64,000 nucleotides of DNA, taken from positions 31,688,383 through 31,752,382 of the forward strand of contig CM055874.1 in NCBI GenBank assembly GCA_029582165.1, given 5' to 3'. Origin of the DNA: Portulaca oleracea (taxonomy: Eukaryota > Streptophyta > Magnoliopsida > Caryophyllales > Portulacaceae). The notes beneath the pieces were generated by a model. That model made no database searches and had not been told where the DNA came from. It was given only the letters and a program-made list of their open reading frames with translations. Within the stretch, counting starts at the first letter, position 1, and every line of letters starts with the position of its first letter. A program made the translations under genes and the position numbers. Shown here piece after piece: positions 23,444 through 35,665 of the stretch.

Positions 23444-26157
23444 CATTTATTAACAGGGGGTGAATTCCCGGAAGGCCTAAACCATACTTTGATTGCACTA
23501 ATTCCCAAGGTTAGGCATCCAAACTCAGTTGTGGATTTTCGCCCCATCAGTCTCGCAAATGTTCTTGTCAAAATTGCAACAAAAGCTATGGCAAACCGCT
23601 TGAAAACTATTCTGTCGGAAGTTATTTCGAAAACCCAAAGCGGCTTCGTCAAGGATCGACTCATCAGTGATAACATTTTGGTCGCCCATGAACTCTTTCA
23701 TCACATCCACTATCACTTTGGTAAAAATGGCCCAATGAGCATCAAACTGGATATGAAGAAAGCGTTTGATCGTGTCGAGTGGAGTTTCCTTCGTGCTATA
23801 TTGTCTAAGCTCGGCTTTTGCAATGCATGGATCGACACTGTTATGAGGTTTGTCGAAACTCCAACGTTTTCTTTTCTTATCAATGGGCTTCCCCGAGGAC
23901 ATTTGACTCCTACTAGGGGCTTACGCCAAGGCGACCCGTTATCACCTTTTCCATTTATCATAGTCACAGAGGGTCTTTCTACGCTGTTTCAAAATGCTAT
24001 AAACACAGGGACTCTGCATGGGGTGAAAATTTGTAGAAATGCTCCGGTCATTTCACATCTTCTCTTCGCAGATGACACAATCTTGTTTTGTAGGGCCACT
24101 GAAAACCAGGCGGAGGAGGTAAAAAGGCTGCTTAATTTATATGCGAAAGCCTCTGGACAGCAGGTCAACTTTGGGAAAACCGACGTAGTCTTTCACAAAG
24201 ACGCGCCTCCAGAGAGAAGGGAAGCCATCACCCGAATCCTGGAAATTAGAGAAGTCTCCGCACACAAGAAATATCTTGGCCTCCCAACTCGCATAGGGAA
24301 GTCAAAATATAAAGATCTCCTATGTATCAAGGATATGGTGGCTAAAAGATTAGGAAATTGGGACGACCGTTTCCTCTCTTGGGCGGGTCGAGAAGTAGTC
24401 ATCAAGGCAATTATTCAAGCTCTCCCGGTGTACGCCATGAGCACCTTCAAACTCCCAAACTCTCTTTGCACTGAAATACAAAGACTCACGGGGCGCTACT
24501 GGTGGGGAGCGAAACAAACTGAGAGGAAAAGTCATTGGGTGAGCATGGAATCCATGTGTGTTAGTAAAGACCAAGGCGGCCTTGGCTTTCGTAGCCTGAA
24601 GGATTTCAATACAGCACTTCTTGCAAGGCAAGTGTGGCGTTTATGGAGGTTCCCACATAATCTCGCAGCTAAACTCTTAAAGGCAAAATACCATCCGGAT
24701 GGGGATATCTTCAGTGCTCGGTTGGGTCATAGGCCTAGTTACACATGGAGAAGCCTCTATGATGCAAGAAGGTTGGCGCAAATGAGGATGAAGTGGGTGG
24801 TGGGTAACGGAGAAAAAATATGCATTTGGGTGATAAATGGGTTGATCGAGGACCTACTTTTAGGGTCTATACTCCAAAACCTCATGACCACCCGGAGTTC
24901 ATAGCAAGCCTTATTGAAAAAGAAGAGGGAGTGTGGGATCGATGTATCCTGAACCAATATTTTTTACCAGGGGACGTCGATGCAATCTTGAGTACTACAC
25001 TGTGCAATACATGGCCCGAGGATACTCTTGCTTGGAATGACACGAAAGATGGCGAATACAGTGTGAAATTGGGATACCATGCATTAAGAAACTCAGCCCT
25101 CTCATCTATCCCATCGACAAGTGCATCACCTATGGTGCCCTTTTGGAAAACACTGTGGAAGTTGAAACTGCCACCCCGGGTCAAAATGTTCGGCTGGAGG
25201 TTTTGCAAAGAAGTCTTGCCCAAAGCAGGGGCAGTGGGAAAATGCATCAGTTCAGTCGAGCAAAAATGTCAAATTTGTGGATACCACACGGAGTCGAACG
25301 TACACAGCATTTTCTTTTGTCCACCTTCAACAGCTATGTGGGATCTCAGTGGTTTGGATGAAGAAATTTGGTCACCCGTCGGGCTGTCCGCAATAGACTA
25401 CATGCACAAGGCTTTTCAGACCTTGGATGACGATCATAAAGCATGGTTCGTAACGGTTGCCTGGCAATGTTGGAACCTTTGAAACAAACTATTGCACAAA
25501 GGACGTCACCCACCAATACCGATCCTGCTGAAGCAAGCCCACCAACTGATGGACGATTTCAACTCCCTGCCTTCTTTACAGCAGCCGCCGCGAAATACAC
25601 CTGCAGACAAATGGTCTTCCCCTCCCACTGGTGTGTGGAAACTAAATTTCGATGCTGCAAAATTGGGAAGCTGGGGAAGGGGATGGGGTTTCGTCATACG
25701 AGATCAAGAAGGCGAAGTTCTTGTTGCGGGAACTAAGCAAGTTACGGGGTTTACTAATGTTGAGGTAGCCGAAGCCGAGGCTTGTCTATTCGGACTACAA
25801 AAGGCCTGGGTTGCTGGGTATACCCGCATCGTGATTGAAGGTGACTGCCTTAGCCTCATATCTAAGATGAAAAAAGGTTTCAAGGGTCGAAACACTATAG
25901 GGATTATTGTTGGAGAAATCCTTAAACTTTCTAGTTTTTTCTCTTTTATTCCATGGAATCATGTACTTCGAGCGGGGAATAGGGTAGCCCATTCACTTGC
26001 TCACTTCCAACCCTATGATTCGCGAGAGCGAATTTGGTTGGAGGAGGGTCCCGAAGCTTCTTTAACTTTGGCCCGAGACGATGTTTTTCACTCTTTGATT
26101 AGTAATGAATAATCTGCCATTTTCGGCGTTTTCCCTCAAAAAAAAAATACTAAAATT

Positions 26158-28505
26158 ATTTTCATTACTCTATAAATAATAATATTTGACAACTTTAGAT
26201 TTATGAATTTATTAAAATAAACCTTTAGCACATATTTTTCATAAGGAGTACATAGAAATTGTTCAAAATTATATTTTGATTAGTCTTGAAGATGAGATAT
26301 AGCAACTTATTATGCTAATTAAAATTCTCAATTAAAAAATATTATTTGTATTAATTAGCTAAACTTCCTTACTTTCCAATTTGTTATATTAACTATAGAA
26401 TGAGTAATTTTAATAATTAAAGTTGAGCTCTTATTAATTTTAATATCATAAGCTAATATATTTCACACATTTTTCATATTCTGTATATTAATTATTAACT
26501 CCAGTAAGAATAATTTAAATTGTGAAATTATAGTATTTATTAATTTTAGTTTTTATATATATATTAATCTATTTGCACATTTTTTCACATTTTACACAAA
26601 GTAATATTTATAAATTTGTTACTTCTTTTTATAATCAAATTAATAATACTTTACTGATTTATTTTATTTTACACAAAGTAATATTTATTTTATTTCCCTG
26701 CCACTCATTCCCACCATTCTTCCTCCTTTCCTTGTTCTTCTTCAAGCCTCCAATGGCTTACTAAAGAAGCTCCATCAAAGCTTCACAATCATGTGTAAAA
26801 TATGCAAATTGCATTCATAAAATAATCATTCTCCATTCCTATAATTACCCTAGCAGATTGGGTACTAAATCACCATAATCTTCCATAAGCAAAAACACTA
26901 CTACTATCTTCCTCTTCTTCATTATCTCCATTCACCATCACCACCACCTGATGAACCACCACCTGCCAGTCTGCCACCACAACCCTCCACCAATCATCAC
27001 CATTTATCTTCTTCTGCCACCAATATACCACTATCGGCCACTAGCACAACCACCGAGCACCACCACCAACCCAAAACCGAACTCAAATCCACCACACCCG
27101 CCTTAATCCCAATCAAGCATCATCCCAAAAATCAAACCAAACACTCACACCCAAAACCCAAATTCACTAATCTAAATTCTTACTTACCTAGTAGAGCCAA
27201 AGACTCGCCGGAAACCACCATTACCGCTGCCAAAATCCGCCCCGAACCACCGCCGAACCCATCTGTTTCTCGTCCCCTGTGCTCGTCCGGACCACCGGCC
27301 ACCACCTTGAGGAGGCCGTGACCTTTAAGCGTCGACTTGCCCAGCCGTCACCTCCAGCACCGCCGTGGCCCTGCCTTGCTCGGCCTCCGTCGCCGCTGTC
27401 TCTCTGTTTCTCCTCTCTGCTTCTCACGCGTGGGACAGAAAGAGGAATAGAGAAAGAGGGGTATTAAACCCTTTTAATTAAACCACCTCAAATTAATATT
27501 CACCTTCCTAATCTATATTTTCTCCTTTGGGCCTCCCTAATTTTTGCAGCCCAAAAGCTATTAATCCTTTGGTAATTTTCCAAATCCAACTCCTTTCAAA
27601 TTTTACTAATTATCTCCATTATTCAATCTTAATATTAATATTTTTACTATTTATTAATATTCATGCAAATCAGATTTATCAATTAAGAAAAAAAATGAGG
27701 ATTTATTCGTCTTAGCTGCAAACTCAGGTATAATTCGATGACTGTACCTTCCAAAAGTGTTATTTTTCATTTAATTATTTTATCATAAATACTAATTATT
27801 TACGTGATTTTAATATGTTTTATCATTAATAGTGGACCCTTATCATCACTCCGTGCAGGCTGAGTTGGTGACACCAAATGCATGCATAAACAGACAGGAT
27901 CCTAGGGTTACCTTGCAGACACAACATATCATCAAGATTGGTTAAAACCAATCTAGGGTTCCACTCAGATAATAATTAAATAACTATTTTTATCGTCTCT
28001 TCCCTTCTCTCTGTTTGCAAATAAAATGAATTTAAATGGCGCCCCAATAAAAATGTTTTTGTTTTTAAAATGCTTTTATGCTACATTGTCGGTTATATTG
28101 GGTTCCGTCTCATTTTTCTTTGTGTTTTTCAATTTTTTTGTCTTTAGGTGGCAACAGGAGTCTTGGGTAGGTTTGGGGCAAGGACAACGAGTAGCAAATT
28201 AGGCTGCCACATAGTTAAAGTCTCTCAGTTTTGTTATTAAATTATAGTAGTTGGCTCACTAAGACAATAGTTTATTGTTATTATTTTTTCACTTTCTATT
28301 TTAAATGGCTATTTCCTCGCACTTTCTCATAAGTATTATTATTTTATAAATGTTTTATTTCATGTTTATTGATCTCCTTATAAAATGCCTTGCTTTTCCA
28401 CTTTCGGAAGAGCGGCGGTAACGCTCTTGACTTACGCTTCTGCTAACCTGAGGTTAATTAAGTTAAAATTTTAATAATCCCCTGATTACAAGTCGGGGCG
28501 TTACA
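26158..28505. repeat. Right part of solo LTR B
   Basis: No gene. AT-rich first kilobase, then a CACCACC-rich and GC-rich stretch (26930-27420), then AT-rich sequence ending in the terminal GGGGCGTTACA. ORF-like stretches in the GC-rich part lack any recognisable domain. Confidence 0.8.
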
Positions 28506-28510
28506 CGCTG

Positions 28511-28601
28511 GCAGCGCTTCTTTCCTTCGATCATCTTCCTTCTTCCGCTCCTTCTTCATATTTGGTCTCTACTCCCAACAAATTGGTCTTCACACCCAAC
28601 A
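28511..28601 (-). repeat. 3' LTR of copia A, inner part
   Basis: The remaining 91 bp of the 3' LTR, matching the end of the 5' LTR at about 30753-30843. It ends CACACCCAACA. Confidence 0.9.
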
Positions 28602-28925
28602 ATCTCCCACTTGAAGACCAATTTCAAGCGCAGCCTTCGACCACTTCAACACCTTCTCGAATCCTCTAGTGCATCCATCTCGATCTTATTCAACAAAGAT
28701 CAACAGAGGTCCCAGTTGACCTCCCATCAACTCCTCTTTTTGCAACAGGCTCTACTTGAACTGATCACGCTCCTGCAACTTAAACATAGGCATCATCGTC
28801 GACAAGTTAGGGGAATTTTGGATTGGGATTTTACCTCATGTTGAACCTATCGAATTCCCGTGCAGGTTAGATGTGTTCATCGGCTGACCATCCGTTCCCG
28901 TAGCCTCGACCGGAAACCTCCTCGT

Positions 28926-30136
28926 TTATGGTACCCTTCTCTCATCAGAGAAGCTAACATGCCTTTGACGAGCATGAACCGACATGTTAGAGTTATCAAG
29001 GATAGAATATAGCTTCCTCACTTTCCTGTCGTTTGCAATTATCAAAGATCCTTTCGTTACCCTCCAATGACCATCTTCAAAGCTTGTCGTGAACCCCTCC
29101 TCATCCAGTTGTCTCATAGATACAAGGTTCTTGGTCAGACCCGGGATATACCGAACATTCTTCAACCTCCAAGTTCCACCCTTAGAAGTTTTAATGTTCA
29201 CATCACCTCTTCCTAGCACCTTTAGGTTGTGACCGTTTGCAAGCCTAACCCTGCCAAACCTCCCACTCACAAAATTGCTAAAGGCCTCCCTGCTAGACGA
29301 AGAGTGAAACGAAGCACCTGAATCTATCACCCAACTCCTTTCTGACTTGTCAACACTAACAGTTAGGGCATCACCAAAATCCTCAGCAGAATATACAAAG
29401 TCCTGGTCATTATGGCTGCTCTTCTTAGGTTTGGAACAATCCCTACGAAAATGACCTCTATCACCACAGTTCCAATACAACACTTGCTCCATGTTTCGAC
29501 CTCTAGATTTTGATTGACCCCGACCTGAGCTCCCACTATTCCTCCTACCCCTGACAGTCAAAGCATCCCCCGAAGACTCAAACACATCGGAATCTTTCCT
29601 ACGAATACTTTCATTCAGGACCAAGTCTATAATTTCCCCAAACTTCAGTTTCTCATCCTTCTTATTTGAAGAAGTTGCAGAAGTCACTAAATTTCCCAAG
29701 ACTTAGGTAAGGTAGCCAATAGTATGTTAGCATTCATCTCATCGTCGAAATTAAATCCCACAGAGGTTAATTTTGATAGTATCATATTCAACTCATTCAT
29801 ACTATTATGCATATCACCAGACCCATGCATCTTAAATTCAAACAAACGACGTAACACATATACCTTGTTCACCGCCGAAAGTTTCTCATATGTGTTTTGC
29901 AAGGTCTCGAGCATATCTTTCGTCGTTTTTTGATATTTGACGTTGAAAGCCACGTTCCGAGCTATACTGAATGCCTGACCATCAAGCTCTTCCCAATCCT
30001 TCTATTCCATCTTTTTTGGCTTATCACCTATCGCAAGATGCAACTTTTGCTGGCGGAGCACATCCTCAACGCGCATCCTCCACCATGCGTATTCTTTCCC
30101 ATCGAACTCCGGAATCTTCACAATAGCGCCTGCCAT
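28926..30136 (-). pseudogene. Copia A gag and protease remnant
   Basis: Gag starts at the ATG at 30136-30134 (MAGAIVKIPEFDGKEY), 38 bp after the PBS. It contains the UBN2-type core (YEKLSAVNKVYVLRRLFEFKM, MNELNMILSKL) and then a CCHC zinc knuckle near 29480 that reads YWNCGDRGHFRRDC, so the first Cys is a Tyr. The protease active site DSGAS lies near 29320, followed by the copia-typical RYIPGLTKNLVS. Defects: TAG at about codon 39 and a frameshift near 29700. Sequence ends at the stop near 28926 with no integrase or RT before the 3' LTR. Such gag-protease derivatives depend on pol supplied by other copies. Confidence 0.88.
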
Positions 30137-30174
30137 TGCTTCTTAGTCTGCAGATCAACCACACTCCAACCAAA

Positions 30175-30186
30175 GCTCTGATACCA
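30175..30186 (-). other. Primer-binding site of copia A
   Basis: TGGTATCAGAGC on the minus strand, two bases from the 5' LTR. It fits the 3' end of plant initiator-Met tRNA. Confidence 0.9.
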
Positions 30187-30188
30187 CT

Positions 30189-30843
30189 TGTTAGCATTCT
30201 CATGGCGTAGTTAGCCAACAAACAATAATAAGGGCAAATAAATAAATAAATAAATATTCAACACAAGGAATTAATGTGGAAAAACCCAAACCGGGAAAAA
30301 ACCACGAACCATGCACTATCAAAGGTTACAACAGTGTTTCAGAGTTTTCCAGACCTCCACAATCTCTCACAACCTCCCTAGAGTTACAACCTGAGAACTC
30401 AACACTCACAGATGAGCCTCACACAACTCCCTCAGGGACACAGAGATTACAGGTCAATTTCTTGTGGTATAAGATGAGACACTCTCAATTGCTATTGTTG
30501 TTATAAGGAGGACCTGACCTCAATATATACTAGAAGGTACAGAAGGAAATCCTAGGGTACAACCTAGAAAAATAGTCGTCGCAAGGAAAAAACACAATCG
30601 TGGGCCATCAATCACGACCCATCAAAAATAACACGCGGAAGCCATAAGGCGCAGGTAGCACCCTCAAGCGCTGGCAGCGGGTCACACACGCTGGCAGCGT
30701 GCGACACGTTCGACCATCTGGACTAGGCGCTGATAGCGTGTCCCGGGCGCTGGCAGCGCTTCTTTCCTTCGATCATCTTCCTTCTTCCGCTCCTTCTTCA
30801 TATTTGGTCTCTACTCCCAACAAATTGGTCTTCACACCCAACA
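30189..30843 (-). repeat. 5' LTR of copia A
   Basis: 655 bp, uninterrupted counterpart of 16715-17273 plus 28511-28601. It has a GCTGGCAGCG-rich part (about 30650-30765) and a minus-strand TATA box near 30524. Confidence 0.92.
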
Positions 30844-31180
30844 AATTTGACTAAATTTGTGTGCCTATTTCTGAAATCCCTATAGAACGTAGTACCTAAG
30901 TTTCATAAACTAACCAAGATGAATAAAATTTTTGGAATCTTACTTGGTTTAATTAGTATTGATAATTAGGGTAAGTTGTCAACTTAAAAGTATTGTAGAT
31001 CACTATTGTTTCATACCTTTAGAATTATCCAAAGTGGAGGTTAAAATAAGAATTGGTCATGAACACTTCGGCTCTGCTGCCTCTCATCACTTGAGCTGAC
31101 ATCAAAGGAAGACAATTTTGAAAATGTTATTAGATCAATCTATTGACAACACCACAAAGAAGATAGAATGGTAGCTGATG
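30844..31180. other. No feature recognised
   Basis: AT-rich sequence between copia A and the next solo LTR. No ORF or repeat recognised. Confidence 0.6.
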
Positions 31181-32152
31181 TGTAGGACCTGGGAAAAATC
31201 CCTGTGGTGTCCCACGCGGTGTATGACGAGCCGAATGAGGTGTCTTAATCTTTAAAGGATTTGAATGCATTTTATTATGATGTTCAAATGAATCAAAATA
31301 ATAAAAATCAAAAGAGTCGCCAATTATTTTTTAATGAGAATTAATAAATTCAAATTTAAACTCCATAAACCACGAACCATGAGATTCAGATCCGAGAGTA
31401 AAGTTACGAATTTGAAAGTAAAAACCTTCGAATTCGCATGTTCAAAGGACTCTACTGAATCGGTTAATTTAAAGAAAAGAGTAGAAAAAGAGAATTAATT
31501 ATATTAATCAATATTATTTAGCGCATACAAATGAAGTGATTAAATGCAAAAATAAGATAAAATGAATAAATGCAAATAATAAAATGAAGTAAAAGAACAA
31601 AAACATAAACATTTACAAGTTTGCATTGAATTAGGTTAATTAGAGCATCAATACTAATATTTAAGTCAAATTTTACATCACAGCAAAGTGAGAATAAAAT
31701 TTTAAAAAAAACAATACTAACATCAAGTTAATGCCAAGATTACGAATTCAAGATAATGATGATGAGAAGAAGAAAAGAAGGAGGGAGGAGAAGAAAGGTA
31801 AAATCACCTAGTGTCAATACTCCTAGGGTGATTTTGAATTATAGAAAAAGAGTGGAAATGAGGGTGTATTTATAGTGGTGGAGATGGGTTTATTTATTCT
31901 GGTAGATTAGAAAATATTGAGAGGATAAAATCAAATAAAGGATGATTTTATTTGATTTGGAAAATGGAGGAAGAATGAAATAAGATAAAGCGGGATTTGA
32001 TTGGGTTTGACTTGGGGATTTTAACATGTGGAGAATGTGTGCATTTTAAAAATTTTTGGCATTTAATCCTAAATTATTCTAAAATAAAATAAACTTAAAA
32101 TAAATTACAATATTTATAAAGCTGAATTGAATGACAAAATTTAGCGTCTACT
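31181..32152 (-). mobile_element. Solo LTR L, Tat-like family
   Basis: On the minus strand it starts AGTAGACGC (expected TGTAGACGC) and ends GGTCCTACA, the same ends as element E (TGTAGACACC...GTCCTACA). It shares with E and solo LTR G the internal core running from a GTAGAGT word through a CGAATTCGTAAC word to GGCGACTCTTT. A CTATAAATAC box on the minus strand lies near 31868. Flanks TGATG (31176-31180) and TGATA (32153-32157) fit a 5-bp duplication with one change. No internal region remains. Confidence 0.75.
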
Positions 32153-32157
32153 TGATA

Positions 32158-32529
32158 ATAAGACAAGATATAGTTAGAGAAATGTTGCAATGTCAATACG
32201 TTTGTCCTGTAGATGAGATTCATGTTCAGCATCACAATGAAGACATAATCAATAACAACAGTATATTAGAACCAAAAGTTCATGCCTGAAGATAATATAT
32301 CTTGTCGATAAGGATAGACACCAACCCTTAAAACCAAAAAAGTGCATGTCTAAAGACTAAACAAAACTAAATTAGGACCAAAAGTTCATGTGACCACTCT
32401 TGCTAGAACACACTCCATTCAAAGCAAACTCAATTTGTCATCTCCACCCATTGAGTTTTAATCACACAATCACTCTCAGTCCCTCACTTGATCTTTTTAA
32501 CACAAATACGTAGCATTATTTCACATTGT
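32158..32529. other. No feature recognised
   Basis: No ORF or repeat that I can assign. It probably belongs to the 3' side of the gypsy remnant that follows. Confidence 0.5.
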
Positions 32530-34539
32530 GCCTTTTTTTAGGGTGGGTGGAGGTGGTGGGAGGGGAAGGTGACTCAGAGACATTCTGATCGCCATGAGTA
32601 ATCACACGAGGCACCCAACAAGCATCAACCCCACGATGTATCCATCATCCAAATAAAAGAAGGTGGTTGGAGGCTTGTTATGTGGAGGTAGGGGATTAAG
32701 GGAATGAACAAGAAAATTTTGTGGTGTTTGGGAATGCTCATTCTTACTTGGCTTGCTACTAGGTAAAGACAAAGCCATAGGTAGCTTGTCCTCACCAAGA
32801 GCATACTCATCCCGTGTTTCGCTCTTTTGGAGTTTCCTCAACTCACTTCCCACCCGGGGTTTTATTTGATGTGAGGCTAAGGGATTCAAGTAAATATAGT
32901 TAAGCAAATGTTCTTCATTCAACACACACTCCCACAAACATTGCATATCAAACTTCCAATAGCACCCAATCAACAACATATCCTCGAATAATCAATGATG
33001 ACCAAACAATGTGTACGACCCATTTTTTAGTGTCAATATCATATCAATCGACATTCAAACAATACTCATTGAGTGACAATACAAATGATGAGCTCATAGC
33101 TATTGGATGAACTAGAATCAAGGTAACATGAAACCTAAATTTGTCACTAGACACCAAATAAACACCAAGATTCTTAGCATGCCAACAATAACTCTCAAAG
33201 TTTATACATAATGCACTCAAGGACTTCATGCCACAACATCCAACATCCAAGCAAGACTCAATGAACTTCATGGGAGAGTTTTTAGTTACCTCATTCTTCT
33301 CATTAGAAAGGTCAAAAGTTGTCAAGTCATAAGAGATGATGGAGCAAACTCCATTGTTCCTACGCTCCTTAATTGATGGATTTCATGAGATGAATAAAGG
33401 TGCTTCTTCTAGGGTTTCTGCGACACAAATGGGGGGAAGATCAAGGTTAATCTTCTCACCCTGCTTTTGGCATGGAACTCCAACAATTTCTCCAATGGTC
33501 TCATAAAGCTCAATAGGTTCTCCTTCATCGGCCACGAGGATAATAATTTCATCTCTTGAACCTTATTCCTTCTCATCCTCCTCAAATCCTTTAAGTGTAG
33601 AAGTGCAATTTTGCTCCTCAACGTCTTTAGCCAATGCGTTCACACACTCAATTGTTAAGTGACTATAACCATATGTAGAGCATCTCAAAAGTGGTATGGT
33701 GGATTTGCAAGGAACTCTATAACACCTCTTGTGTAATGGAAGGTTTCATGAGGAAGAACACCTTGAGTCATGGTTCCTTGATAAGGAGCGGTAGTTTGGT
33801 AGAAGTGTAATCGGACCAAACATGGAGACCATCGTAGAACTTATCTTCTTCCAAGTTGACACTTTCCTCTTGCCTTGTACCTTTATCTTATATTTGAAAT
33901 CTGCCCACCATGCAAGTGCTTGATTCCTCAATCTTAAAACCACTACCTTGTAACTCTCGAATTCTCCAAGGTCATAATAATTAAGGATCTTATCAACTTT
34001 GACTATCCATTTTGAGAAATCGTCACTCCACCCATAGAATTTAGGACTACCTAGGTTATCCATCTCAATAAGGTACGGGACGATTTAGTGTTTGTGAAAT
34101 TTTGTGGTTCTTGGCTTTTTTGTGGTTGGTTTTTGTGTTTGGCTTTGGGGTTCTTTGTCGTATGATGCAAAGAGAGACAAGATAATCACAATAGGCGGTG
34201 GCACAACGCCAACAACTCAATCATCCAAATAATCATCACTTCTCAAAGAATCCAAATAACACAACTCCACTATCAGGCCAATCACCAACAACAATCTAAC
34301 ACCAAAAATTCAAATTTGTACAGGAGATGGGTACCCAAATCATCACAATGTTCGACAACCAAAGAACACTTCAGAGGTAGCAAAACAAAGGAATATGATC
34401 GAACTCGAAAAATATGAATCAAAACTCTCATGAACATTCAACCCCAACAAATTTCATGGATTTCAACATGTTCATGATCACCAAAATAATCAAGAACAAC
34501 AAAGCTCAAGCAAAAGATAACCTGGAAGCTCTCATACCA
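32530..34539 (-). pseudogene. Gypsy-type gag-protease remnant I
   Basis: Minus strand. A PBS-like TGGTATGAGAGC (34528-34539) is followed by a gag ORF (34063-33746) with PKFYGWSDDFSKWIVKVDKIL and ALAWWADFKYKI, typical of a Ty3/gypsy retrotrans_gag domain. A CCHC knuckle near 33680 reads CSTYGYSHLTIEC, so its second Cys is a Tyr. Further down comes VGSELRKLQKSETRDEYALGEDK (32820-32880), nearly the same as VGSEKRNLLMSETQEDSALGEDK of gypsy H near 42840. No RT, integrase or 3' LTR is visible, so the element is truncated. Stops and frameshifts separate the segments. Confidence 0.75.
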
Positions 34540-34541
34540 AA

Positions 34542-35640
34542 TGGAGCATGACGTGGTGGGTGAATGATAAGATAAAGAAATCCTTGTTTGAACATGTAGA
34601 GAAGGTGATGATGATGATAATAAACTTGATGTTGGATGATAACTTGAAGTTCTTTAATCAATACAACAATCTTAAGAAAACAATAGTCACAACCAAGAAA
34701 GATAACAAGGATCTTGAACACCCAATAGAGTTGGATATGATCTTGGATAAAGGAAACTCCACCACCAAGAACTAACATCCCTTCATGATTAGATAAAGGA
34801 ATTCCCACCACTAATCAATAAAGGAATCTCACAACACCACAATTAACAAATGGATAAAGTAACAAGATTTTAGAGAGGGGAGAAAACATCATGCCTTTCC
34901 ATTACAATCATAATCAAAGTCTTCAAAAAATCACTTAAAAAATATTAACATGAGATATTCTAGGAAGGGGGGCTTTAGAACAAAAATAAAGTCCGGACAG
35001 GGGTGTCGCGGGCGTGACACAGGGCGTCGCTATCGCGACGTCCATTTCTTGTGTAAGGGGAAACTGGATCTTAAGGGTGTCACAACCGTGAACCGAACGT
35101 CACGGGCGTGGCACATGACGTCACGGGAGTGACACTTGATGTCACGGTCGTGACACATGCACCTGTCAAAAACTGGGTCAGGGGCTGATGTCAGGGCGTG
35201 ACTTAGGGCGTCATGGACGTGATAGCCTTTTGGGTCGAACTTCCAACGAGCATAATTCTTCGCCCAAAATTTTCTTTGAGCTATAATATATCGATGGAAA
35301 GCTCTCGGTCTCTATTTTATGCTCCCAAAATTTGAAGTCTATCAAAGTTGTATTGAAGGGGTTATGATTGAAAGAGTGAAGGCATGTCCATTTCAGCTTT
35401 CTAGGTTGACCTTTCTCGCTTATTCTTGCCAAAAGATTTCCGAGTCCCTTCAAAGACCCATAGTAGGTCCCGATGAGGACTCATAGCTCCACACCCATGG
35501 TCCAAGGTCCCACATATAGTGGATGCCACACCCAACGATGACCCGAATATGCCTCTAAGGTCCCGGGACTACCTTAAAATGGACTCTACACCCGACCTTG
35601 AAGTGGTTTTGCTCGTGTTTCTCAAAGGGGGTGCGGGAAA
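34542..35640 (-). repeat. Probable 5' LTR and flank of gypsy remnant I
   Basis: By position, sequence upstream of the PBS on the minus strand should be the 5' LTR, ending GTCATGCTCCA at 34542. The other LTR boundary cannot be set because no second LTR exists here. The segment 35005-35225 is a cluster of imperfect palindromes of the type GTCACGGNCGTGAC. No gene is visible. Confidence 0.45.
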
Positions 35641-35665
35641 GCTTGGTGACCACAGATTTTAAAAG

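Larger units (their letters stand above)
17722..26112 (+). pseudogene. LINE ORF2: reverse transcriptase, zf-RVT and RNase H
   Basis: The first segment (17722-18164) covers the region upstream of RT (WWQRAKKDYLLYGDQNSRWF, then MHPGKSPGPDGF). About 80 residues seem deleted near 18040, with a frameshift. After the copia D insertion the frame resumes at 23449 and runs to 24904 with the full RT core: LIPKV, DFRPISL, FVKDRLISDNILVAHE, LDMKKAFDRVEW, RGLRQGDPLSPF and the catalytic FADD near 24068. A frameshift near 24818 leads into a zinc-binding zf-RVT region to 25482, where TGA replaces the Trp expected in WNLWNK. The same frame then carries a type I RNase H (NFDAA, EAEA, EGDCLS, NRVAHSLA) ending TAA at 26112. 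Without copia D, RT would still read through. Confidence 0.93.
17722..26147 (+). mobile_element. 5'-truncated L1-like LINE nested in solo LTR B
   Basis: Ends in a 10-A tail (26138-26147) and is flanked by a perfect 10-bp duplication TACTAAAATT (17712-17721, 26148-26157). It starts inside ORF2, upstream of the reverse transcriptase, so ORF1 and the endonuclease are missing. This is the usual 5' truncation of target-primed reverse transcription. It is interrupted by copia D (18165-23443). Confidence 0.93.
17274..28505. mobile_element. Solo LTR B (2.8 kb) nested in copia A
   Basis: Starts TGTAATACCCCC and ends GGGGCGTTACA with a perfect 5-bp duplication CGCTG (17269-17273, 28506-28510). Removing the LINE leaves 17274-17721 plus 26158-28505, about 2.8 kb, without PBS, PPT or a second LTR, so it is a solo LTR. 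Its ends, length, GC-rich CCACCGCC segment (about 27190-27420) and end-proximal GGCGGTAACGC resemble the LTRs of element F at 49074-55699, so it is probably a distant relative. Confidence 0.82.
16715..30843 (-). mobile_element. Copia-type retrotransposon A (gag-protease only), host of the nest
   Basis: A minus-strand LTR element. Its 5' LTR is 30189-30843 and its 3' LTR is 16715-17273 plus 28511-28601, split by element B. LTRs run TGTTAG...CCCAACA in + orientation. On the minus strand the 5' LTR is followed by a TGGTATCAGAGC primer-binding site (30175-30186, initiator-Met type), and the 3' LTR is preceded by the purine tract AAGTGGGAGAT (28602-28612). Between them lie only gag and the protease region; integrase, reverse transcriptase and RNase H are absent. 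Flanks AATTG (16710-16714) and AATTT (30844-30848) are compatible with a 5-bp duplication with one change. Confidence 0.88.
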
